Origin: Paralvinella palmiformis
Taxonomy: Eukaryota; Annelida; Polychaeta; Terebellida; Alvinellidae
Assembly (NCBI GenBank): GCA_025642065.1
Contig: JAODUP010000026.1
Span: forward strand, 737,001-801,000
Direction of reading: 5' to 3'
Length of the DNA: 64,000 bases
Shown here: piece after piece, positions 10,944-23,500 of the stretch
Layout of the letters: every line of letters starts with the position of its first letter
Position numbering within the stretch: the first letter of the stretch is position 1
Program-made: the position numbers and the translations under genes
The notes under the pieces: generated by a model
What the model saw: only the letters and a program-made list of their open reading frames with translations
Told to the model about the DNA's origin: nothing
Database searches by the model: none

Positions 10944-13900
10944 GTCAGCACTATAATATAACTGGTAATTAGAGGTACTGGTAAATTACCAGATATGTCA
11001 ATATGATATAGTTCATGTCGTATATGTAAATTATTATACTACTGTATATACTTGTGTATAGGTGACACTTTTGATACCACAAAATCGCAGCTAAAATGAA
11101 TATATGAACAATTAACTAATTAATTGCATGTGTTTTCGCTGTTGTCTTTCGAAACCAAACTTAATCGTGATAAGCACCATGATTATTTAATCCGATGTTC
11201 TAATTAGTGACATGATCACAAAGGTGTAGGTCTAAATCGACTGCCATACAAAAACGGACGCACTATGACCAAAAACGGCCAGAAACGTAATACTATAAAT
11301 GAGATATCATTTTGCATAACTTCATGTACTTGTTATATTTACACAACGAACTTGTCTGGAAAACGATGTGCATATGACACAGTGTTTAAACCGAAAGTTG
11401 TGCAGTATGCTGACAATTGTAATAACAACAGGCAGACAGCTCGGGAGTTCACTGTTTCGGACTGGCAAGTGCGTAACTGGAGAAAATCCATGCTTGACTT
11501 AGCTGAGATGCCACGAGCAAAGAAGGCACGCAGAGGGAGGAAGTCTTCATTTCTCCAAGAGGAAAGAGAGCTGAAAGACTTGATATGCGACCACAGACAA
11601 CAGGGTTATGTTGTTACCCGTGGCGCTGTTAGAATTAAAGCAAAACAGATAATTAACAATGAATCGTTTCTTGCATCAGCTGGGTGGTGCACATGTTTAA
11701 GTGTAAACTTCATGAGCTGTGGTCAGCCTGGATGTCGTCTGGCTCTTTCGAACGAACAGCAGCTGGCAACCTGAAGCGGCCATCATTACCAGTTGTCACA
11801 CAGTGGGTGAAAACAGCCTGGAATTCTATTGACCCGCCATCATTTCTAAATCTTTCAAAAAGTGCTCTATCTGCAATGATTTAGATTGTATGGAAGATGA
11901 TGAATTGTGGGATGAACATCACGACAAATCTGAAGAAGAAGGCGACAAGATGTGCGATGACATGCTGACACATGAACAGATACGATGAATGTTCAATGAA
12001 GATAGTGATGATTTTAGTGCGGCTTATACACAGGTTTGCCTGTAGGGGGGTTTATTGGTCCTAAAACCTGGTGCGGCTTATACACGAGTGCGGCCTATAC
12101 ACAAGTATATATGGTAGTTTTATGTTTTCATACTGTGATAAAAATTATTCTGACACAATTTGTTTTCAGTGGAGGTGTCTATCTTAGTTCATGATGTATC
12201 TAATGTCAGCAGAGACTTATTGTATTTGTTCTTTGAAAACAAAAAAAAGTGTGGTGGAGACGACATAGAAAATATTGATATATCCAATGATGGCAGTACG
12301 GCGCTAATAAAGTATGGAAGTCCTGCAGGTATAGCATTTAAGCGCCACATTATTACGTAGAAAATAGCTTCTGTAAAAATTGGAAGGATATTATTTAAAA
12401 TGATTATGATTTCTTATGAACTTCGAAATAATGCACTCGTGCCTAGTGTTCCTGATTAGTTCATACAGAAGTAATCTAATTTGAGCACATCGGTCACCGT
12501 TTCTTTGCAGTTGCCCAAAGAGTCCTGGCCAAAGGTCCATTGTTTAAAATAAATACCAGCACATTGATAGTTCAGAAGCCCCAGATACCAGATCCAAGGA
12601 GTATTAAGATTGAGGGCATTAGTCAAGGAATTTCTGCTGACGTATTGATGCTTTATTTTGAAAATATAAAAAGATCTGGCGGCACTGATGTTGTTGATAT
12701 CCAATATATCAAAGGTTCCGGAAAAGCAGTTGTGACATTTGAGAATGTGCATGGTATGTATAGAACATTCATTATTTTTAAGGTTTTGTGTTTAAACGGA
12801 TAGTCCACTTTTATTTCAAATTTCAGGACTAATACCGCTATACTCACAAATATCATAAATAATGTGTAAATGATCACCCACATATTAAATAATCCAGTTC
12901 AAAGTGCTGATTAAGCGACTTTTAATGGCCTGTGGGTGCCACCATTTTGAAGCTAGACGGAGTCCGGAATGGTGACGTCACTTGAGCATATCCAGTTGAC
13001 CTGAACTCTCTAGAGCCCATGTAAATAAGTATGAGCAAAGAATTATTCCAGAACTAAACGGCATTATCTTGTTAAAATTATGTCATGAATGATGTTATAA
13101 CCATATCAGTTTGAGCCAGAAGGAACCTTACAAGAGGAAGATGATTTAAAATGGCTCAGGTGTTAATGCTCAAGAGACATTTTGTGATTATTATTGTGGA
13201 ATTTTTGGTTACTGTTCTAAGTATTACATATTTAACAACTATTTTCTGAAGGTGGACTGTCCCTTTAAGTGACACTGATAGTGATAGAGTGGTCATATTA
13301 AAGTATGACATTATACTAAGATGTGGTTAATGTTATGATCTCAATCCACTATGCTAAGATATTATATACTTTATTAACCCATGAATACAAGAATTTGGTT
13401 CTATTGATATAAAAATGGATTGGTCACGTCTATGATTGCTGTAAATGCTGTGTAGCGACAAATAGATTTTATTAACATTATTCCCATCTTGTTTTATTTG
13501 AAAAGTGAAATGTGTCAACATAAAATACATTCGATTGACAAAATATCTCCAGTGAGAACCTGCCATTTTGGTACTCTTTCGAGCTGTGGCAAGATGATCT
13601 TATGATGATGAACAATTTTCAGAATAGGAAAAACCTGAGTAGATTGAAAGGGATGGGTCAAGTACATGGGCAATGTACTTAACTACAAGAACGTTCAGGT
13701 TTACTAGCTACAAGTCCAAGTACTCTCTTAAAACATATTATAGAAATACTATTAATTTGTAAAAAAAAAGTACAACATATTTTTTATATTTCTGTTTTAA
13801 ATGTAAAAGGAGTATCTTGCATTCATTACTTATGCTATAATGGCATAATAACATTTACGAACTATAATATCATCATATTGATTATGTGTTATAGAATGGG

Positions 13901-16320
13901 TTCATAAGTTTCCAGCAAACAATTATATTTTTAAAACATGATTGTGAAATGTTTTAACAACATTTAAATGTGTGGTCTCAGAAATATCCTTAAAACAGTT
14001 ATGTAAAAGATTAAAAACACAAACATTTTCTAAACATTTTCAAAATATTGAAATGTTTCAAACTTTTTTATCCATCTATCCATGATCATTATCTATCAGC
14101 ATAACTTTAAGGAGCTTCCCAACTAACCTCATCGAGTTTACTGAGGGGAAGGGATTGCAAGGATTTTTAAAAACATGAAAAGTACTTCATAAAAACCACA
14201 TAAATCTTTCAAGGTCAAATACAAATCTAAGTGCAATTTCTAAAAAGTCAATTCCGAGCAAAATTATAGATACTGTGTGTAATTAAGTGCTGAAATATCT
14301 AAATAATTTATACTTAATTTGATCTAATTAAATATATTAATAAATGATATGTTAAGATGTTTAATATATTTTAATGTTATAAATAGAAAAAGAACCAGCA
14401 TAGTTTTGTTAATCAGAAACATTATGTCAGACCATTAAAGTAAAAATTACAGCAATAAGTTGATGTCTGATGTTATCATATACATAATTACTGTGTGGAT
14501 AATAGCACTGCAGTTTTTATGTTGTATATATTTATATATATATAGTGTCTCAGAGGGTGCTTCAAAACAGACAGCTCCATTTGGGTGGTGTACCATTAAC
14601 TGCCACACCATTATCCTTGAAAGATTTACTAAACACGGCCAGCCAAATACAAAGTAATGTTGAAAGCTCAACCACCTCAAGTATGAGCTGTGCTGATAGT
14701 TTAACATCAGATATAAGTGAAGCCGGACTAACCATTTATTTGGAAGATAAGAAGTTCAGAGATGGAGCAATAAAAAGGCCACTGATTGAGAAGCATGAGG
14801 GACGAGCCCTTTTTCAGTATGCTGACAGTGCAGGTATATGAAATGAGTGCTTCCCAGACAGACTAATGATTTATTTAGTTCTCGTAAAAAATACTTTATA
14901 ACATAACACACACACACATTATATATATATATATATATAGTGTGTGTGTGTGTGTGTGTGAAAACAGTATAGATATTCCTTTCTATTCTTACAGTTGCTC
15001 AAAGAATGCTATCAAATGATACAATAAGGATACCGTCTAATAAGCCAAATGCTGATTACCACTCTAGCCAATTGTCCGACAAGGCATCAGCAAGGAAAAC
15101 TCCATGTGGTATTAACACGTTACAGATTGTGAACATTCCATGCATCTCAAAGAATTATCTGAAACTTGTACTTCAGGAAAAATGCCACGGAGAGGTCGAC
15201 TGCATCAGCATGTCTGATGACAGTCAAGGAGCAATGGTCAAATTTAAACAAGAACGAGGTATTTGCACCATCTTTATATACATACAAATTGTTGCCTGGC
15301 TTTAAAAACTGAATCGAACGACATATAAGTACTGGCAGATACAGTGATTACTATATGTACCTAGAGCAGAGGCACATGACCTTTATTTCACATCATGAGA
15401 ATGTCCAATATTGGCAGTCATTGTTTACTTATTTAAACTGGGACAAGGCTTATTTGGTTATTTTACTTTAATGCAGGGTTAATTAAACATAGAACAAAGA
15501 ATGTTGCAATTTTGTATTGAAATTAATAATAAATCCCCCTTTATATATTTCTAACCCCAGACATATTGATTTGTGTTCGTTGTAAGTTTCAAGTTTAAAC
15601 TACAATTAAAGTTTCACTGTAATACAGTATTTTATGTGATTTCTGGCCGCATGGAGTGCTACATGGGAGACAATTTACAGAATTCTTAAGCTAATCAGAG
15701 TGGCTAAATATGTATTAGTCACTGGCCACTCTATTTCATTCTCAGTACTTATCATCATATAATAACATTACTATAGAATTATTCCACTGTACTATTAACT
15801 ATTAATTGATTATAGTTTTTAAATCTCTCGTTGATGTATTCCACACTATTTACAACAGATCAACACAACATTAATTTCAGTCACAGTTTATTTTATTTGC
15901 GGTTATAACATATTCTAAAATCACGTACCATAACACTATATTTTTCTCCAGTACGTAAATATAAACAATAACAATGTGCCACTAGTGGAGGATACATACA
16001 TAACAATAGTCATCCATGATATGGATTTGTATATTGTTATCATTCCAGAAATATCTTATCCTCCTCCACTAGCATCAGTATTTATGTATTATTACAATTC
16101 CATTTGGTCAATTCCAAATCTTAATTGATCAATTCCAATTCCGTTTTTTCCCATTGAGTAGGTACTCTGAGTACCTAGGTACTTGGATTACCCACTCCGA
16201 GTAGTTTATATTCGGAGTAGGGTTGTCATGGAAGAAATATTTCTGAATTAAAAAAATGGTAAATTAATTTGCAGATTTAAGTTTGTTGGGTAAATTCCTA
16301 AATACAGTCAGTGTGCATAT

Positions 16321-16361
<41 letters not shown>

Positions 16362-16508
16362 ATATGTAAGGAACAAAAGTTCTGGATCATTATGGTTCCA
16401 GCATATTGGTAACACCACATGTAATTAGTGTTAACATTGTAAAAATGGTAAATTAATTTGCAGATTTAAATTTGTTGGGTAAATTCCTAAATACAGTCAA
16501 TGTGCATA

Positions 16509-16539
<31 letters not shown>

Positions 16540-19500
16540 CCTATATATAAGGAACCAAAGTTCTGGATCATTATGGTTCCAGTATATTGGTAACACCACA
16601 TGTAAGTATTAACATTGTAAAAATGGTAAATTAATTTGTGGATTAAAATTATTGTAGGAAACTAAATAAATAATCAATTCCGGAATTGAATTGTCTAGTG
16701 ATGGTAAATAGCATAAAATGCTCCTTCAGACAGGATATATAGCCATAAGCTGGCCGGTAAGTGACCATAACAATGAAAGCTTTCGATGTATAGTGTCACA
16801 GAATATTGTCAGCAGGCAAGCGTTCAATGATAGTTATGGCTTCTTTATAAAATACACATTACAACACAACTTCTAATTGTGGTATTTTCAAAATACACAC
16901 TACTTATTATATAATGATTTTCAAATTTATTTATTTCATTTGTCTATAATATCAGATGTAGCACACCTGTTAGAAAGAGGAGGCATCACTATAGAAAACA
17001 AGACATACCGGTTGATTCCACTGTATACCATGGTACATGAGCAGTTAGAAGGTAACTTGGCTATCAAGGTTCACGGATTAACACCGAACATAACAACACA
17101 GCTGTTAGACATGTATTTCAATAACCGAAGAAAGAGTGGAGGTTACGATGTTAAATCAATTGTAATGTCAACAAACCATGATGAGGCCATTATCACATTT
17201 AATTGTACAGATGGTAAGTCGTTTCTATCATATTTTTATTATATTTAGTTTAGAATTTTTGCAGTGGCATTTCTTTTTTGGTTAGGTACTTTCACCGAAC
17301 CTTTCACCCAAATAAGATTTTTGCTCTTGGATGATTTAACGGAATTTTAATATTCGGATGAGTTTAGTTATGTTTATGTAGAACTGTTCAAATTGATCAG
17401 TTCTTTTTTTCAATCTACTGTATCCAGTACTGTACGAGTCAAAATACTAATGTTGAGTGTTGTCCACCTCTATGTCTCCAGCTGTCCAAAGCGTCATGGG
17501 AATGCAGTATAAGAGTGGTTTGATGCTGAAGAATGTTACAATACTTGCTGAAATAATGACACCATTGGCACCTCCCCCATATATCATGGGACCAGCTGAA
17601 CCAAGGATATTTGTCATGATAGAAGCACCGGCTGTCGGAAAAGACGAGTTGGAGAGGTTTCTATCGCTCAGTAGAGATGAACCATCTGTTGGAATGGGCA
17701 TCAGCAATGATAGCTCCATTATCAAGTTGCTTTATGGATACCAAAAGCAAGTTCTCCTCATGGAATTCCAAACTATTCCAGGTGACTATATCGCAGACAT
17801 TTAGCCCTACTATGTTTTGCCTCAAGTTATGGCAGTGTTACGGTGGGAAAACCTCAAAGACGTCGGTTTGACCGATGTGTGACGTTGTCAGTCTGACGAT
17901 TGTCACTGTAACGTCGGTCTAAATGTCTGAGGACCATTCAACAATCAGCGATCCTTATTTTTCCGTATTTTAGCACATGTCTGCCTGTACCGAACCAAAC
18001 GTACACTGGCATTAATGGTACGGAGTCAGTTTAAAACAGTTTGTTTGTATTTTGCACGGATTTGCAAGGACCGAAGTATATCAAGTGCGCTTTTTGCTGT
18101 TCTCGTATTGATTTTTTCATCACTCATGCACATAATTTGTTTGACCAAATATCAGATGGTTTCAAAAGTTTTTCCTTAGCACTGTTATGGTATTATTTGT
18201 TTGGCATTGTGAATGCGTCAGTGTGAATAATGTTTATTTTTTATATAGATTACGATGCTATGTTGGCCACATGCGTCAGTACCCCATTCAAAGATAGAAT
18301 GACCAGTCTCGAAAAAGTGGCTACTGCAACAATGATACAAGTCCGAGCTTGGACAGCTCTGGATAAAGAAGATCTGGAATTATATTTCGAGAGCGACAGA
18401 AATGGTGGCGGAGAGATTATTGGTGAAATTGAGCTTTTTCATCAAGAACAATGCGCAGTGATCGACTTCGGCAAACCTGAAGGTAGTTATGGCTGATTTT
18501 AATCTTTAATAATCTTACATACTCCAGTGACTACAAACAAAATCTATAACTGATCCGCAATAAATAATCCAAACGTGACTATCCGGTCATCACCAAAACA
18601 TCCCGCAAAGAAGATCAGTCATCACCAAATTAACTAGATCACCAACTGATGGTGTGAGCATGTGAGTGCGCATGTGTGTGTGTGTCCATGCATGGTTCCA
18701 TGAGGACAAGTTACAGAGACAATCAATTTATGTTAACAAAGACTATGAGCCATGTTTACTTTCTTATTTCCGTCAGTTGTGCAGTCTGTTTTGATGAAGA
18801 AACATCAGATCTGTGGACAGGATGTTGAAGTAGATACCTTCTACCCATCATTTGGGACATGGCCACCAGATCATGATCCATTCAGGCCATGGCATCTTAT
18901 TCCCTCTCCATTCAAATTCAGCATCCATGATCCACTCATAGTAGAATTCCTCTCTGCCAAGCCAGAAGCACTCGACAGATTTAATGAGTTTGCTGAGGTT
19001 TCAGGATTCCGTGTTAATCCTGTAAGCATCAGTGATACAGAGCTCCATGTTTCATATGTTCAGGATGACAGTGGAATAGTTCCTGAGCAGAAGCTCTGGG
19101 AACAATCATCTAGACAACAGCTGGGTCAGTTGTGCGATTTGATCTTGGTGAAAAGGTTTGCCATCATCGGTAAATTTTTTCACATGATCTGTGAAGAAGC
19201 CACAAAGTTAATTCCAAAAGACACATCTGTCCTTCTCAAACCTCTGAATGATGCATCTGTGTTGGTGCTAGCTGGCTGGAAAGACCAACTTGGTGATTTT
19301 GTAACAAGGTTAGGAGAGACTGTATGGCAAGTAAAAGAAAGCTTCACACGTCAAAGCAAATCCAAGGCAGAGAAGATACCTCTCAAAAGCTATGAAGTCA
19401 AACTGATAGAAGCATGGAATTATGCAAAACAGTTCAAGAAGGAATTTCCAAAATTAGAGCTCTGTATGGAAAGGGAGTTCATGTCATTAACAGGATTACC

Positions 19501-20519
19501 GGATGAAATAGCTACGGCAAAGTTGTTTCTGTATGAAAACATTTTGCACAAAATAAAACTGAAACAGTGCCCATTCTCCAACAGAATCATGAAGTTCCTA
19601 CAAGATAAAAGCGTTCAATCATTCATTATGTCTGAATATCAGAATAATAACATAAGAGTTGTATTTGAATGTTGCAATCAATTCATCACACTGTATGGGA
19701 TGTCTGATGTTGAATTGCAGTCCGGAGAAGTCATGCTACAGCAAAGCATTGTAAGCAAGGAAATAGAACTACAAGCAGAGAACCTGCCAGTGCTCCAGCA
19801 TCCAAAGTGGTCTGCACTGAAGGCCACACTAAACAATGATCACAAAGGCATGATACTGATTGAAGAGGACAGAAGAAAAAAAACCATTTTTCTCACCACA
19901 CTCTGTGACATCTGTGATGTTATATTAGAAGAGATTCAGAACATCCTCACTGAGTACACAGTGTTAGAGAAAACCTATGACCTAGAAGGTCCAGTCATGG
20001 ACTTACTGTCCAGGTTCCATGAAGACAAGATCGAGGACATTGCCAAAAATATACAGTGCACAGTTAGTATCCACCCAAGCCGGCATTGTTATGTACTCAG
20101 AGGAAATTGCAACAGTATCCAGGCTGCGATTCTAGCCTTTGATGCGCTCTACGTACAGCTGGTTACTAAGGATCATACTATTCCCCAGTCAGTAATGGCA
20201 TATTATCTTTGCGGCAGTGATGGTAAAGAGGATATCAAACTGTTGGAGAAAGTATGTCAGGCTGTTTGTGTTGACAGCAGTACTATTGGTAGAGTGACTT
20301 CGGGGAATAAGTTGTCCGGAAGTGAAGAGCTTCATTCTACCAAGATTAATCATACTATAATCAAAGTGCTATTTGGAGATATAACAAAGCAACCCATAGA
20401 TGTCATGGTAAATGCTGCTAATGGAAATTTAAAGCATTCTGGAGGACTGGCAGCTGCCATTGTAAATGCAGGTATAGAACTTTATCTCCATTTATCTAAA
20501 TTACCAGACAAATCTAAAC

Positions 20520-20556
<37 letters not shown>

Positions 20557-23500
20557 CATCAACTGGTTTCAGGTGGTAGTGAAATTCAGAATGAGTGTGA
20601 CAGGTACATGCAAGGAAGGAGCACCCTACTTGCAGGGGAAGTTTATGTATCCAAACCAGGTTGTCTACCCTGCAAGATTCTCATTCATGCTGTCAGCCCG
20701 AGGTGGAGCGGTGGAAATGTTGGGGAAGCCAATGAACTGTTTGAATCTGTCAGTCAGTGTTTAGAGGAAACAGAAAAGGCACATCTGAAGAGCATTGCTA
20801 TACCCGTAATCAGTTCAGGAATCTTTGGCTTTCCAGTTGATAAAGCGACGACAATTATCTGCACGGCCATTGTAGACTTTCTGAAACAGAATACTTCAAC
20901 AGGTATAGAGACGATACACCTTATAGACAATGATCGTAACCGTGGACAGAGTCTCATCGCTTCCTTAAATAATTGTGTAGGTCAAGTAGAGATCGTTGCA
21001 GGTAATTTTAGGTGTTAATCATTTTTAATCATGACTAATAGGAATGAAATGATAATTTGTTCAATATGGTGATAAAATTATGTGCTGTTTTCCAGGATAA
21101 TTTCGCATACTTCAATCAAGAAATGTAACTGTTTGGGTTTAGTGTTAATCTAACTCGATACGGCTGTTTATAAATTTACACAAATAAGTAATATAATAAC
21201 AATGAGTAATGTCATTTAAATGAGTAAAATTCATTTAATCAGTTCATATCTGAAATATGTACGAACGGTAATAATTGTCGTATGTACTATAACAGGAGCA
21301 AAACCAAAGTCAATTGCCAGTAAATTGATATCCTTTTTAATGGGCGGACATTCGTCTACAATAAAAAGCATGACAGTATCTAGAGCTGACATGTTCTACA
21401 CCCCAGAAGGGATTTCGATAAAGATAAAAAAAGGTTCTCTTGTACAAGAACAGGTAAAGCTATAAGTTAATTTGCTTGATTGATGATATTCAATGTTATA
21501 ACTGTACATAGATCGTTACCTAATGATATGTTCTAAGCTCGCTGATAGGCTGCACATTTAGCAAGGGAATTATACTTTTATGTCGATTGCTACTATGCTA
21601 GGAGTCATCTTATTGGGAGAGGAGTAAAATACATCTGTTTTGCATTATTTTATTTATTACGTTCACGATACATCAAGACATAGTGAGTAACAGTACAAAA
21701 AAGAAGACGATATGTAAAAAATTGGAAATAACTGAGATAACCGTAAAACTAACAAACACTGAGTACAACGTTTACCATATGTTAATTCATCAGGGTCATG
21801 TATTTCAATTTCGTAGTGCTCATCATTGGGTAAAGTAGGGTAAAATGTGTAGTATTGCTAGTTCAAACTCTTTGTTTCTAGATAGGCTATTTAAAAAGAT
21901 ATTTTTCTTCCGATAGATGTACATTAATTTAAATTGATTTAAATCTTTAATGTTAATTGTTTTAATGGACCTATGAATGAAAAGTTAAAAAAATAAATCA
22001 GCTGTGAATCATCAGAATGAAAATCCTAGTATTTTCAACAAAAGAAAATCATGCAATATATCTGGTTGGCCTTCAACTAATTTCCTGTAAAAGATGATAT
22101 CCTACCAAGCTTAATTGCTGTCTTCCAAAAGCATATTGCTTTGGAAAAGTATGAACACACACACTCACTCAGATACAATTTACACTATATCATGCTACAT
22201 TATCCTGAAGTATACCATTTTATTCTCAATACATATCACTGATTCTATTAACATTTATATAATGGAATTTGCATGTTGCCTCAGGTGGATGTCTTGGTAA
22301 ATACTACTAGAAAGTCATTTCAACTAAATTCTGGAGGGGTGTCTTCAGCAATATTTTCTGAAGCAGGGAATATCATTCAGCAAGAGTGTTCAATGAAGAT
22401 AACAGGTCGTATACGTGCAGGAGAGATAGTGTCTACCTCTGGTGGCAACTTATCCGTCAAATGTATTTTTCATGGATATCTGGATCAATGGGACGGAGGA
22501 AAGGTACGCTTTCTGTACAGTTAATCATCATCTCTCTTTGTCACCCCCCCCCCTCTGTGTGTGTCCGTTTGTGTGAATTTAATCAAATGATTTTACATGC
22601 ATTCTCTATGCCATATTCAGACTTGAAGTCAATTCAATTCCGGAATTGGTGATAATACCTATTACTGTGACATTGGTATTTATGCATGATATCTTGTATT
22701 GAAAGTGAATTAACTGTTTTATTTTCTAAATCAGCCATTCATGCAATGTTTACTAAATGTAAGTGTCAAGGGTGTCAATACTCTAATGTAATAAAAAATG
22801 TTATTTAATAATATACAGGTGATACATATATGATTGGTTTCCAGGTACAAGTAAAAAGAATATTTCCAAAACTTGCAAATTGCTCTTTACGTTGACAGTA
22901 ACTATTAAAAAATCTTCATTAAAATAAATTTACAATCGGCTAAAAGTTTGATTTTAAAATCATTTATTGAAATCTGTGCTAAAAATTTCCCTATGAGTCG
23001 ACATGAATAACTAAGGCTTAGCTGTGTCATTCATCTGGAAAGATTGGTCCACTCAATCATTGTGTTATATCATTGGAAAGACACAACTGTTCAGCTGAAA
23101 TACTAGTCCCAGTCTTCGTGTAATTTGAAATAATTTGCTGAAAGATTTCCACTATTTATCATTAGTGAAAAGTTGCTGTCCCCTATTAACAGTAGGCGCC
23201 ATAGCTGTTTCTAACCTGAGACCGCAGTTAATAACTGATGCAACGCATTTTGCCTGGATTGGTCTATTGATGGTCAATTCCAATTCCAGAATTGAAATTA
23301 ATTATTTAAAAACAAATTGAATTGAAATTGATAAATTTGGAATTAAAGTTTCCTACAAAAATAAATAAAATCCACAAATTAATTTACCAGTTAATTTTTT
23401 AATTCAGAAATATTTCTTCCATGACAATTCTACTTGGAATATAAACTACTTGGAGTAGGTATTCCAAGTAGGTACTCGGAGCACCTACTCATGGTAAAAA

